This document shows positions 45,515 through 58,155 of a stretch of 64,000 nucleotides of DNA, in pieces (the first letter of the stretch is position 1; each line of letters starts with the position of its first letter). Under the pieces are notes generated by a model, which was given only the letters and a program-made list of their open reading frames with translations, was not told where the DNA came from and ran no database searches. Source of the DNA: Phocoena phocoena (taxonomy: Eukaryota; Chordata; Mammalia; Artiodactyla; Phocoenidae); assembly GCF_963924675.1 (NCBI RefSeq), contig NC_089238.1, positions 41,992,879 through 42,056,878 of the forward strand. Direction: 5' to 3'. A program made the position numbers and the translations under genes.

Positions 45515-45637
45515 TATTTATTTATTGGCCACATCGTGCAGCAGGCAGGCTTTTTTAGTTCCCCAACCAGGGATCGAACCCGTGCCCTCTGCAGTGGATG
45601 TGTGGATCCCTAACCACTGGATCGCCAGGGAATTCCC
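45515..45637 (-). mobile_element. Short tRNA-derived SINE, minus strand
   Basis: TATTTATTTATTGGCCACAT to GATCGCCAGGGAATTCCC, flanked by TGAGCTTTATT / TGAACTTTATT (45504-45514 and 45638-45648, one mismatch). Confidence 0.88.
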
Positions 45638-45926
45638 TGAACTTTATTGTTGTGAGAGAGATACACAGAAGTGCCAGATAAAAGATTTTATGTTGTAGAT
45701 TTGCAGATAAATCAGCTTTTGCTCTTTTACCTTTCATTATAACTAGTAACTAATCTCCTTTAGACTAACTCAGGCAGCATTTACAAAGCTATCGTTTTCT
45801 CCAAGCAGAAGAGAATCACTTAAGGAAGAAGGAATATTGAGCGAGCTAGATTGCAATTAATTTTGCCACTGATTACTGTGTAAGTTGAGGTTTGTTCATT
45901 GTCCTTTAGTTAACAAGGGCAAGACT

Positions 45927-46970
45927 TTTTTTTTCCCTTATCAATAATAATTATTTTTTTAACATCTTTATTGGAGTATAATTGCTTTACAATGGTGTGT
46001 GCTTTATAACAAAGTGAATCAGTTATACATCTACATATGTCCCCATATCTCTTCCCTCTTGCATCTCCTTCCCTCCCACCCTCCTTATCCCACCCGTCTA
46101 GGTGGTCACCAAGCGCCGAGCTGATCTCCCTGTGCTATGTGGCTGCTTCCCACTAGCTATCTATTTTACGTTTGGTAGTGTATATATGTCCATACCACTG
46201 TCTCACTTTGTCCCAGCTTACCCCTCCCCCTCCCCGTATCCTCAAGTCCATTCTCTAGTAGGTCTGCATCTTTATTCCCTTCTTGCCCCTAGGCTCTTCT
46301 GACCAATATTTTTTCTTTTTTTAGATTCCATATATACGTGTTAGCATACGGTATTTGTTTTTCTCTTTCTGACTTACTTCACTCTGTATGACAGTCTCTA
46401 GGTCCATCCGTCCTATTACAAATAACTCAGTTTCATTCCTTTTTATGGCTGAGTAATATTCCATTGTATATATGTGCCACATCTTCTTTATCCATTCATC
46501 CGATGATGGGCACTTAGGTTGCTTCCATGTCCTGGCTATTGTAAATAGAGCTGCAGTGAACATTTTGGTACATGACTTTTTTTGAATTATGGTTTTCTCA
46601 GGGTGTATGCCCAGTAGATTGCTGGGTCATATGGTAGTTCTATTTTTAGTTTTTTAAGGAACCTCCATACTGTTCTCCATAGTGGCTGTATCAATTTACA
46701 TTCCCACCAACAGTGCAAGAGGGTTCCCTTTTCTCCACACCCTCTACAGCATTTATTGTTTGTAGATTTTTTGATGATGGCCATTCTGACCGGTGTGAGA
46801 TGATACCTCATTGTAGTTTTGATTTGCATTTCTCTAATGATTAGTGATGTTGAGCATCCTTTCATGTGTTCGTTGGCAATCTGTATATCTTCTTTGGAGA
46901 AATGCCTATTTAGGTCTTCTGCCCATTTTTGGATTGGGTTGTTTGTTTTTTTGATATTGAGCTGCATGAG
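45927..46970 (-). mobile_element. L1 LINE 3' end, antisense to SNTB2
   Basis: This is the same family as the copy at 33389. A T-rich edge leads into TTTATTGGAGTATAATTGCT, the 3' UTR and the ORF2 C-terminus in reverse (FTIARTWKQPKCPSSDEWIK on the minus strand). It is 5'-truncated and bracketed by the perfect duplication GGGCAAGACT (45917-45926 and 46971-46980). Its ORF2 has a small deletion near 46614 relative to the other copy. Confidence 0.93.
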
Positions 46971-47744
46971 GGGCAAGACTCTCTTAATGAATATTGCAAA
47001 GAAAAGCCAAAGCCTGGGACTTTGATGCCAAATAAAGCCTTCCTCTCTGCCCTTTTTAGTGTGCCCTTTGAGAGAAAGGGGAAAATTGTTTACACGTGTA
47101 TTACATTTATTTGTGTTGGCTATTGTTGTCAAGCAAATTTATTCACAATCATTTGGGAATTTAGATGTTGGGAATATTTTGACAAGGTTGGGAATTTTTC
47201 TTATCCAAAAATTTTAATATATTCTCTATTAGCATCTTCACATTGGCATGCAGTTATCTTTATGTCAGCCGTTCTGCTCTTCTAGGCTGTGTTCTTGGTA
47301 CCTAACAAAGTGCCAGTCACATCACTGGTATTATGTATGTCTGTTAAATGAAAGAAGAGCATCAAACCTCAAATATAAAAAGGTCGTTTAAAATATAGGT
47401 GACCAAAAATAATAAATAAATAAAATATAGGTGACCTAAAAATGCAAGAAAAATAACAAAATTTTTGTACAGCAGATTCAGGATGTGATAAATGCTAGGG
47501 CACAAAGAAGATGAATGGAGTTGGGGAGAGAGGTTCATGGGGGCTTTTTGTTAGGAAATAAAACTGAACAAATAGGACAGAATTTTGAGATTAATAAAGT
47601 TGAGTTACATGAATGTTCATTGTATTGTACTCTATATTTTTAATGTATTTTAAATTTCTCAATTTAAAAAATTCAGATAAAATTTAAAAGTTGTCCAATT
47701 TTTCTTTATGCTGGATCGCTTAACTATCACTTTGATTAATTCTG

Positions 47745-48345
47745 ACTCTTTAACATTTAAAAACTTGAAGTATAATTAACATGCAATAATGTGTTCTTAG
47801 GTGTTCATTTCAATGAATTTTGACAGTTGTATACACCTGTGTAACCACTATATAAGCTATAGAACATTTCCATCACCTCAAGAAGGTTCCCTCATGGCCA
47901 TTTCCAGTCAATTCCTCTCCCCACCTCTACCCTAGGTAACCATTTTAAAATTTCTTTCACCATAAATTAGTTCTGTCTATTCTTGAAATTTATTGGAATG
48001 GAATCAAAAGTGTCTGTTCAAGTCTTTTTACCTACATTTTTACTGGGTTGTTTATCTCTTTGTTGTTGGTTTGTAGAACTCTGTATATTCTGGACACAGG
48101 TCTGTTGTTAGATATGTGTGTTGTGACTATTTTTTTCATCCTGTAGTTTGTCTACTCAATTTCTTAACGGTGGATTTAGATGAGCTGAAATTTTTTCTTT
48201 CATGGTAGTATTGTGTTTCCTGTCCAGGAAATCTTTGCCTACTTCAAGGGCACAAAGCTCCATGTTTTCTTCCAGAGGCTTTATGGTTGTGTTTCAGGTT
48301 TAGACCTACAATCAATTCATCTTGAAATAATTTTTTGTATATTGA
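47745..48345 (-). mobile_element. Old L1 3' region, antisense
   Basis: TTGAAGTATAATTAACATGC and CCACCTCTACCCTAGGTAAC are followed by TTTACTGGGTTGTTTATCTC and CCTGTCCAGGAAATCTTTGC. These are reversed L1M 3' UTR and ORF2-end phrases. Confidence 0.6.
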
Positions 48346-50004
48346 CTACTTTTCCTTGCTCTATGTAGCCCTCACCTGACTGGTAAGTTTCTTCCACCTT
48401 AAAGATTCTCATTATTTCTCTTTGAGGGGTAATAGCAGGAGACTGTAACTTTTACCAAACCCTTTACTAAACACTACTGCTGCCTATTTATTTACGTATG
48501 TTCCCTCTTCAGTGGTGTGTCATTGGAATCTGAGACAAACTGAGTCATCTCTCTCTGGTTTTTTGTAATTGCCCCCCATTACACCTTCAGGGCCTCCAAG
48601 GGCCTGATTTTAAAGCAGAATATTCAGGAAAGCCATATTTTCCATTCAGGAAAACAGCATCCTGGCCTAAAAGTTGCCATTGACATAATGAAGTATTACA
48701 TGTGAATGTATGATTAGTTAAAGGATTTTGATGCCTTACCATTTTTTTTTTTGATGCCTTACCTTTTATTTAAGCTTCTTGTACAGTATTAGCATTGTAA
48801 TGTTATTAATGTCACAGAACTGGAAGGACCACTCATTAACACTAATAAATGGGAGAAAATGCACTGGACCAAAAGTAGCAGTCTTTATAACTTGTAAGAC
48901 TTTCTTAAATGCAGATCTGTACTTAAAGCAGCAGGCTAACTTATTTTTGTGATGTTGATGTACTGAATGTGGGCGGTGGAGGGGGGGGAGGCAGTGGCAA
49001 AATAGAAAGGATTAAGGAGGCAAGGATGTAAAATCCTTTAATACTGCTTAGTAAGGTATTCATTTTATCCATTTGAAGAAATCTGAAATTCTTTATGAAA
49101 GGAATGTATTTTTAATTTGGGGGTGGGGAACAGTTGCTGAATCATTGGGTATTAACCAGGTTAGGGTACAGATTACAGCTGGAAGGAATGTTAATCCTGT
49201 TAGATTGTGTTTATTGTCCACAAGAACACTACCAAAAAAAAAAAATACCAACCTGAAATTATTCTCAGACTTTCAGGAAAAAGTTTGAACAGTTATTTTA
49301 GGTTTCTTACTTGGAGGGTAATAATCTTGAGTTTGTCTTAAAACATTTTCTTTGAGCAATCAACTCATGCATGTGCGATTGATCAATTTTGCTATTTATT
49401 TTCCTAAAATATTTCATCTCAAGTCAGGTTTCTCTTGCCCTCTCTGGTTCTGGGTGGAGAGTGAATTGCGATAATCTGCAGCATTTACTGTGAGAAGGAA
49501 GATGAATTTTAACATTTGTTTGAGCACAATGTAATTGGAGATAAAGCTGCTGCTACAAAATAACAAAAACAATCCCATAGATTTAAATTATTTCTGAAAT
49601 ATCCACTATTGTGAACTCTTTCCTTATCCCTAACACGAGTGAGAATAATAGAATTAGAAGTTTTGACCCCCATAGAATTCTGCTTTTACATGTCTTTAAC
49701 TTGCTGGCTGTTCATGCATGTCTTTTCATGATCCTGTCCCAGCAGTGTCTCCTCAGAAGTAGGAGTAAGCTGTACAGCTGTCATGAGCCAGTATAGGCAC
49801 AGCCTGGGGGCTATCATCAAGGCAAGAGCTAGGGATCAGTGGCTTATTATGGTCCAGTAGAAAGTAAAAGGTCCAGAAATCTGTGGGTCAACAAAGTAAC
49901 GTGATCAGAAAGCCAGCATTGCCTCTCTTCCAGGGCAAGAAAAAGTACTGTTGAGCAGAATACACCCGACTGAATCTATGTGGATAATTGCGTTGTATTG
50001 TAGA

Positions 50005-50165
50005 AATAGCATTGGCTTTGGAACCAAGCAGACCTAGCGTTCTGCATGATGTAGGGAAAATAATTTATACTCTTTAAGCCTCAGTTTCTTTTTCAGTCAA
50101 ATGATTGTGAAGGTTACATAAAATATATAAAGGTAACCAGCACATAATAGGTGTTCAAACAATGT
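50005..50165 (+). mobile_element. MIR SINE remnant
   Basis: GGCTTTGGAACCAAGCAGAC, then AGCCTCAGTTTCTTTTTCAG and CAGCACATAATAGGTGTTCA, is forward MIR. Confidence 0.7.
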
Positions 50166-50784
50166 TAATCTTCCTTCCCTTCTATGCTTCATACCTGGGT
50201 CGTTTTAGGATCTCATTCTGCTTGTCTGGAGAAACTGGTGCTAGCTAGTTTAGGAGCAGATCAACAAAGCAATAGGAGCTGATAAGGCCCTGATTCATCT
50301 CCCTCGTACACACCCAGTGTTTAGGTCATCTGCTCCTATAATTTCGGCTATTACCTGAATATTTAATAATGTTTAGCTACATCTTTTTGTTCCCAGCCTT
50401 TCTGTGATCCCTTACCAGCATATCAAATTCAACCATGACCTAGGCAAATTTCTTTGCAGTTACTTATTTGTTTAAGTGTGTGTAGCCGCTGGCCCTGTCT
50501 CCTTCCTCTCTTCTCTCTGGCTTAGAGGCTTTCTTGTTCTTATCCTTCCCAGTTTTCACCTAAGGCTTATGAAGATGGCAGGAGTAAGTCCTCACGTCTC
50601 CCTGGTTAGTTGGAATTATTTTGAACAAACAAAAATTCCTACATTTAAAGAGCTTATAGTAGAAGATAGTGTGATGGTTACTATTCATATTAAATGTAGG
50701 TTGTGAATTTGATGCACTATTGGAATTTCTAAAAATGTTAACCTTTGGATTTTTGCATTTTGCATTTAAAAGAGTTCCTCAAAC

Positions 50785-51023
50785 CCTTCCCTCCTCCTCC
50801 CCCTCCTCCCGCCTCCTCCTCCTTCTTCTCCTTCTCCTTCTTCCTCTCCTCCTCTCCTCTTTCTCCTTCTCCTTCTCCTTCTCCTCCCCCTCCCCTCTCC
50901 TCCCCTCCTCTCCCCCTCCCCTCTCCTCCCCTCCTCTCCCCCTCCCCTCCCCCTCCCTCGCCTTCCCCCTCCCCCCTCCCCCCTCCTCCTTCTCCTCCTC
51001 CTCCTCCTTCTCCTTCTTCTTTT
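50785..51023. repeat. Long polypyrimidine (CCT/CTT) tract
   Basis: About 239 bases are almost entirely C and T on the plus strand (purine on the minus), made of TCC, TTC and CCCCT units. Only about two G interruptions are visible. Such homopurine-homopyrimidine mirror-rich DNA can form triplex (H-DNA) and slips readily. The open frames across it (Pro/Ser-rich, or Glu/Gly/Arg-rich on the other strand) are composition artefacts. Confidence 0.92.
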
Positions 51024-52579
51024 GCAATAGGAATCTGTTATTTATTGAGAACCGTCTCTTAATGTTGTCTTACAAGCTAGAGAATGGTGAGGACTGTCCT
51101 CCTTTGCTCGGAGTATGAGGAAGCAGAAGTAGATAGCATTGCTGCTTGGTCCTTATGCTTCCATAAGGTCACTAGGAGCACCAGAAATCTCCCACCTGGC
51201 ACCAGATTCATTGGGTTGTATTCATGCCATCAGGTCTTATTCCATATATGGAATTTTATTGCTCCTCAAAAGAAAAACATGTTGAGACAGTAGTTTCTGA
51301 GAAGTCAGACTTTGCCACAATGCCTTTTAGACGTAGCACCTCAGGCCTTTCCTAGCTTAGATTTAAAATTCTTTCAGAAACACAAATTCTTCACAGGGAT
51401 AGATGATTTATTAATTTTGCTCTATGGAAAGGAAGGATCTCAAGTTAAATACATTGCCCACAACCTAAATGAACTGACTACAGATTTAAGCTTTGGGAAA
51501 CCTAAAACATATTTAAGAACATCCGGTCTTAAACTGAAGCAAGATATTTTCAGTGCTCTACCAACATATGGAAATTTGCAACATTGGCCCCTTCAATAAT
51601 CCATCTCAGTTAAATAGTCTGTGGCTTAAACAAGTATTTTTCTACTCCTCAGTTTACCACATCTTTCTTGGCATCAAATTAGCTTTCTACTTAGTTCAAA
51701 TTGTTAGTTTGACTGTTGGGCTGAATTCACTTATGGAAGTGGAAATGGAAATTATTTGTGATGTTACTGCTGCGTTATTCACGTATGGTCATGGTATTTA
51801 TGCAGTTTGTTTCCCTGCAGCTATATTTTTAATTGGCTGTTTACAGAGTCAGACCTTTTAGCAAAAGGAGAATCCTCACATGCATGACCTTATTTACTTT
51901 CTTAGAGTTCAAGGGAAGTAATATGAAATACTTCCTCTTCATTTGCCCTCAGTCCCATCCCAGGGAAGAGGCTGTTACCGGAATTCATATTTCACAGACC
52001 CCTAGTAAGGCAGGGAGAAAGACCTCCAGTTTTCTCTTTCCTCTTTCCTTCCTTCTCTTGCCCACTGATCCTTCTGAGTCGGGGGTGCTTCTGGCTTCTT
52101 GTCTGTGAGATGCAACATCATGGCTTTTTCTTTTAATTGGATAATATTTTCCTTCCCATTTCCTCTTCTCAGTATTTAGCATTTCCAGCCTACTTCTTTC
52201 AGATTTTACATACATGGCTCCCTAGTGATCCACCCAAAAGAATTTTAAGGTGCTAGTAACTTTAGGTGAATTTAAGAGAGGAAAAGGTGGGATAATGACT
52301 TTTCCTCAAATAAAATTGAAGTTTTTAATAATGATTCTTAAAAATACTTAAATGCAACCATTTAAACTATGCTCATTAGGGAGTGTTGGGAGTGTGGGAA
52401 GCCACTCTTGGCTCCTACCTTTTAACTTTTTGCTTAGCAATCATTATTACTCATGTCTCTAGTAAGTAATACTATTTGGGCAAAATGTAGGTAATTAATC
52501 TCCAATTTCTCTACAGAAAAATATCTTCTGTAAGCATTTGTTAATTAGAAAGGGGCTGCACTTTTATTATTTCTTTTTT

Positions 52580-52788
52580 TTTTTTTTTTTTTTTTTTTCA
52601 GTACGCGGGCCTGTCACTGTTGTGGCCTCTCCCGTTGTGGAGCACAGGCTCCGGACTCGCAGGCTCAGGGGCCATGACTCACGGGCCCAGCCGCTCTGCG
52701 GCATGTGGGATCTTCCTGGACTGGGGCACGAACCCATGTCCCCTGCATCGGTAGGTGGACCCTCAACCACTGCGCCACCAGGGAAGCC
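52580..52788 (-). mobile_element. Young CHR-family SINE, minus strand
   Basis: A T-run of about 28 is followed by CAGTACGCGGGCCTGTCACT, ending CGCCACCAGGGAAGCC. I could not find an exact duplication in the AT-rich flanks. Confidence 0.88.
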
Positions 52789-53002
52789 CTATTTAATTAT
52801 TTTCAATAGATTTTTATCACAAAATAATCAAATACTTTAAAAACCTAATCAATAGGAAAATATATAAAATTAAAGATTCCACCTTTCCCTAGACATGATT
52901 CTGTTTAGGGAGGTTTCACAGAGCCCTCTCATCTACTATGTTATGTGCTTCTATAATAGTAAAATATTTACAGAGTACTTTTGTAATAAAAAAATAAAGG
53001 TT

Positions 53003-53139
53003 GGACTTACCTGGCAGTCCAGTGGTTAAGACTCACTCCGTATTTCCACTGCAGGGGACGTGGGTTCCATCCCTGGTCAGGGAACTAAGATCCCTCATGC
53101 TGTGTGGTGCAGCCAAAACAAATAAATAAATAATAAACT
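53003..53139 (+). mobile_element. Short tRNA-derived SINE, + strand
   Basis: GGACTTACCTGGCAGTCCAG, then GGGTTCCATCCCTGGTCAGG and a tail of AAATAAATAAAT. It is flanked by the perfect 12-bp duplication AAAATAAAGGTT (52991-53002 and 53140-53151). Confidence 0.9.
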
Positions 53140-54224
53140 AAAATAAAGGTTAAGTTGTTTTAAAGCAATGAAAAGACGAAGAAGAAAAAAAAAGAAATCT
53201 TACATTCATTGGACCAGTGCTTAGGAGAATATTCTGGGATACTTTGGAGAGAAACAACTTCTGTTTTCTTAAGTATAAATGTCAACAATAGTTGTGTGTG
53301 TGTATGTGTATTTTTTTAAGGTTGTTTAATTAACCATTTCAAATGTAAAGATCCTAATGCTGTTAAATCATTCTTTAGCTACTCTTCAGTATAAACTTGA
53401 AATAAAGAAAGAAACAAGTTGCACTGAAAAAGGTTTCCTATGTGGCTTTTGTTATTTTTTTACATAGGTTCATAGATTAGGCTAGGGCCAAATTTGAGAT
53501 ATCCTGTGCAGGTATCTTTGGAGTGCAAACAGACAACCCTTTGACCTGATTACATTTTACTACTTGACGGCAGGAGCTCTGTAGCACACAGCTTATACTA
53601 ATGTCCTATTCACAACGCAAGTGATGTGTATAGTGCATGAGCGAGATCTATGTTGTATCCTTTCTTTAACTCAATTTTTAAAAAATATACGTTTATCCAT
53701 TATCTTATGAAGTTTGTGATCTGTGTTTCAGTAGTGATCTCAAGCCCTGCTTTGAGGGGAAAAGTCTTACAGTTTTTAGAGTACTTCTTTTCTTTTGTAT
53801 AATTACCTTGGTAGCTCTTTAAGGAGGAATAATCCATAACAGCCAGGGCTACCTTTCATGGTATCTGATAACCCTTAACTAAATACCAACAACCTTTCGA
53901 GAACAGATCACAGCTTTTCACATTGAACTCTGCACTCTGACCTTTCCTAACTACTTACTTTTCTCTGAATGTTTCGTGTCCTCGACTTTATGCTATAACC
54001 CCAGCCAGGCATGCTCACTTCCACCTTGTCTGCCTGGGGCACTTCTGCTATCTTTCAGTGATCAAGTCTCCTATTACTTTGTATAATACATTCTACATAT
54101 AGTTCTGTAATAGTGCTTAACATACTGAGTTGTAATTATTTATTCATTGGTAAAATAATAGTAGTATTTACATGGTTGGTCTTTCTTTTTGCTATTTAAT
54201 GGCAGAGCAGCACATGGCAAGAGT

Positions 54225-54330
54225 TTTCTCTTAGACCTCAGTTTCCCCATTTGTAAAATGGGAGTAATAATGTACCTATCTCATAGGGTTATTATGAGGT
54301 TAAATGAAATTATACACATAAAACAAAACA
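54225..54330 (+). mobile_element. MIR SINE fragment
   Basis: CCTCAGTTTCCCCATTTGTA, AAATGGGAGTAATAATGTAC, then CATAGGGTTATTATGAGGTT is forward MIR. Confidence 0.75.
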
Positions 54331-54739
54331 CTTAACTCTGTTTTTGAACATTAAATGAGTAGTGAGGAAGGTGATTGAATATTTGTGTCCTCTAGAGCTT
54401 CTTGAAGACATGGGATGTACATTATTCATCATTCAGGGATGGTGGTGCTGAGAGGAGCCTGTTTCCTAAGACCCCTGGTCTGCTCTGTGAGCTTTATCTC
54501 ATTAACCCTCATAGTAGTTCTCCACCATGTTTAGGTCAGACTCAGAAAGGCACAGTGGTCATTTTTCTGAATTCCCACCTCATGTAATCCATTACGTTAT
54601 ATGGTAATGCTCCTTGGGAGGAAGTCTTAACCACTTTGTACACTAATTCATTTAACAAACGCTTATTGAGCCCGTGCTTTTTGCCACGTGCTGTGTTAAT
54701 TTCTGAAACTGGTGAAAATGATTGTTAGGTTCTGTATTA

Positions 54740-54895
54740 GGTCATAATAGTAATGTTTCAAATTTGTATGGCTTTTGTAATTTCTAAAATCCTTTTCCAT
54801 ACTTTATTTAATCTTCACAATAACCCCCTAAGGATAGGTTTTATGATTTTATATATAAAGAAACAAATGCAAAGAAATGGAATTAAGCCACGAGT
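54740..54895 (-). mobile_element. MIR-like fragment, minus strand
   Basis: TTATTTAATCTTCACAATAA, then CCCCCTAAGGATAGGTTTTA and AAACAAATGCAAAGAAATGG, is a diverged reversed MIR. Confidence 0.5.
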
Positions 54896-56234
54896 ATGGA
54901 TGTAAGTTCTGAATGGATGGACACAGAAGCACAGTCTCTTCCAAAAAGTAATAACTTTCTTTAGAAAAATAGTATTCTTATCTTAGCTTTTTATTTAGTT
55001 TTAACTTGGCTGGGGCTACCGTGCCACTTTTCCAACCACCCTGTCCCCATGCCATTGCTGCCATGCCCACGGCAGGGAAGGAAACAATGGTTCTGACTGT
55101 TCAGTCTCCTCTGTGCTGCTGAGGGCTCAGAGAACACCATTTGCTTTCAGTGTGGGCAGGCTAGGGAGTTAAATATTGATCCCTGATTATTAATTTTAAA
55201 GTCTTGTGTCTGATATAGAAAAAGTGAATTACCACAGGGTGAAAGGACTCTGACCTGCATTTTTAAAATATGCTAATGGCAAAGTAATAGTAATAAAATG
55301 TACCCTTCTGTGAGATTGTTAGCCAGCATCGTATTTTGCCCTTTTTCTTTTTTCCCATTCTTGAAACGTGAATTGAAGTGCTCACTTGCTCTCACACACA
55401 TGAGATTATCATGTTAATCTTAGATAAGACCTGATTACTCCATTTTTTAACTATACAGACCCAGTGAGCAAGTTTGAGTGTTGACTCATTTGTACTGGTG
55501 GCTGAGTAATCTATACAAATAGTGTTTTATGATTTTCCACTATCTCAAAAACCTAACTGAAAGTTAAGGATGTATTCAGGAAAAGATGACATGGGTTTTT
55601 AGCCATGGCTTTGCCACAGACTATGATTTGCAAGAAGTTTTCTGATTTCTTTGAGCCTCATTTTTCATAGTGTTTCAGTTTAGCATCTTTAAAAATGAAC
55701 AGTTTGTACAAAATTATCACTAAGGTCTCCTCTATCTCTGAAATTTTGTAAGTTAGCTATTTTTAGGTTAGTATTTGTTCACAGGACACTCTGGATGGCT
55801 GTGTGTGTGTATAGGGGGCCAAATATAATACACTTGAAATTGATAGCTATTTCATTAATCTTCTCAAATATGATAATTTTTAAGGCTATATTGACTCTAG
55901 CTCTATGATTCAAATGTACTTACTACACTGGTGAACCTTTCTCCTTTCCTAGAATAGTCTCCAGGAGAGAGGTGGATTTAACATGCATGAAGATAAATAT
56001 AATCTCACGATAAGCACTCTTACTGATTATAGGAAGCTAATATTGACACAAATTGGCTGTCAATTGCAAGGGCAAATTTTCACGTATCCAAAGCTGCTCT
56101 ATAATATTACTTAATATTATTTGACAAGAATATTTGTCTTGGAATTTTGGGATTAAATGTAGATACCTCTAGAATGACACTGTTCTTTGGTTTTGTCATT
56201 ATTCTGACCTCTCAAATTTACTCTGACTCGTTAA

Positions 56235-56520
56235 GAATGAAGTAAAAGTAAAAGTGAGCAGGGAAGATGGAAAGGTGTTTGTCAAAGAGTACAAACTTCT
56301 GGTTATAAGATGAATAAGTTCTGGGGATCTAATATTCAACCTGGTAACTATAGTTAACAATACTGTATTATATACTTGAAAGTTGCAAAGAGAATAGATC
56401 TTAACTGTTCTCACCACACACAAAAAATTGCAATTATATGAAGTGATGGATGTGTTAACTAACCTTGTTGTGGTAATCGATTTTGAAACATTTGAATCAT
56501 TTTGCAAAATATCTATCAAT
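56235..56520 (+). mobile_element. Old L1 3' UTR remnant
   Basis: AAAGAGTACAAACTTCTGGT, the GGTAACTATAGTTAACAATA phrase and TTAACTGTTCTCACCACACA follow the L1M 3' UTR order. Confidence 0.6.
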
Positions 56521-56937
56521 TTGGATTTATCTCTTGGTTTATCATGAATACACAGAGCTTATGTATTTTTTTGAGCAAGAATACTACAGAAGTGATATAT
56601 CCTTCTCAGTATATATGGGAGGGTAGGGTGCATGACATCAATATGTCTTAATACTAGTGATGTAAACCTGATTACTGTTGAATTTCTCCACATAAAGTTA
56701 CTATTTTCCCTTTTGTAATTAATAAATATCTTGCGGGAGATTTGTTGAGACTGCAGGTATCCTATAACTATTTAAACTTTCACCCTTTATTCTTTAAACT
56801 TTTCACTAATTTTAGCATTTGTCAGTGGGTCTGGCCTGCAACAGTTATTATTGTAGTGTTCTAATGATGATTTTCTCTTTTTCTCATTCCTTTGATACTT
56901 TTTAAAAATTACGTACAGTCAAACATATTATTATTTT

Positions 56938-57288
56938 TAAGTTTTTAATTTATTTTTGGCTGCGTTGGGTCTTCGTTGCTGCACACGGGCTTTCTCTAGT
57001 TGGGGCGAGCGGGGGCTACTCTTCATTGCAGTGCACGGGCTTCTCTTGTTGTGGAGCATGGGCTCTAGGCACACGGGCTTCAGTAATTGCAGCACGTGGG
57101 CTTAGTAGTTGTGGCACAAGGGCCCTAGAGTGTGCGGGCTTCAGTAGTTATGGCATGCGGGCTCAGTAGTCGTGGCTCTCAGGCTTAGTTGCTCCGCAGC
57201 ATGTGGGATCTTCCCAGACCAGGGATCGAACCCATGTTCCCTGCATTGGCAGGTGGATTCTTAACCACTGTGCCACCAGGAAAGTCCC
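56938..57288 (-). mobile_element. CHR-type SINE, long form, minus strand
   Basis: AATTTATTTTTGGCTGCGTT to CTGTGCCACCAGGAAAGTCC, with the usual CAGTAGTTGTGGC-type body. The flanks give no clear duplication. Confidence 0.88.
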
Positions 57289-57308
57289 ATGACACTTACT
57301 AATTGGAA

Positions 57309-57435
57309 TGCTTCTTTTTGGTTTTTTGGCTGCACCGCATGGCTTGTGGGATTTTAGTTCTCAGACCAGGGATTGAACCTCGGTCCTCCGCGGTGAGAAC
57401 GCAGAGTCCTAACCACTGGACCGCCAGGGAATCCC
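57309..57435 (-). mobile_element. Short tRNA-derived SINE, minus strand
   Basis: TTTTTGGTTTTTTGGCTGCA to GACCGCCAGGGAATCCC. It is flanked by CTAATTGGAA at 57299-57308 and 57436-57445, and sits directly beside the preceding SINE. Confidence 0.88.
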
Positions 57436-58050
57436 CTAATTGGAATTCTTCTATAAGAGCTGTTCCATCTCTCCCATTTATTTATTTATTCAATTATTTA
57501 TATCAGTGTGGACTCGTGGATATTTATAATGCCATACCACTATTATTTTTTTGTTGTTCAAATTGTTCCAGCTTTTTAAAAATTACGTCTTAATTTTAAA
57601 AAGTAATAAAACAAATTATAAGTGAAAACAGTAATTTGTTTGTGGGTTGACCAGTGCATTTCATTACACTGTTGCTTAACATTCAGTACAGTAGCTGGTT
57701 TCTGTGCACTCTGACAATTCTCAGTCCACTACAGCTGAACTCCTTAGTCATGTGTTATATAAGAATGAGGAGGGAAAGAACATGAACACATCTTTGTCTT
57801 TTCTCCTCTTCCTGAACTCAGTTAATTCTGCCAATCTGGTCAGAAAATCCCTAGTAACAACAAAAGCTTGGCAGTTACTAATAGCAGTTCTTTTGTACAG
57901 TAAGAAAAATTACAAAGTGTTTAAAGAGAGGGAAACTTGGATGGTATTCTTGTTCCCCAGTGGTAACTGACTGGATGTTCAGGATGGAGTGCTTGTTGAC
58001 CCCTTGAACACAGCTATTGTGCTGGGTTAATATTCTGTTTCCGTCTATAG

Positions 58051-58155
58051 TTTATCACTTGGAGTGCTGATCTAAAACAAACCATCCGGTGTATCCAGCT
58101 AGTCCGGGACATCCACTTTGCAACAGATAAGGAGTTCCTTGTGCTTAAACTGCTA
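58051..58155 (+). other. Unidentified exon-like open segment
   Basis: A good 3' splice-site-like stretch (TTCTGTTTCCGTCTATAG, ending 58050) precedes an open frame reading FITWSADLKQTIRCIQLVRD, then IHFATDKEFLVLK. The composition and codon pattern look more protein-like than the AT-rich surroundings. The acceptor TAG is itself an in-frame stop, so the frame opens exactly at the boundary. No strong GT donor follows; a T17 run begins near 58158. It could be an exon, an exapted or retroposed gene fragment, or chance. I cannot name the protein. Confidence 0.35.

Noticed and set aside
50779..51118. Pro/Ser-rich and Glu/Arg/Gly-rich open frames
   Set aside because: They are produced by the polypyrimidine tract, and no protein is implied.
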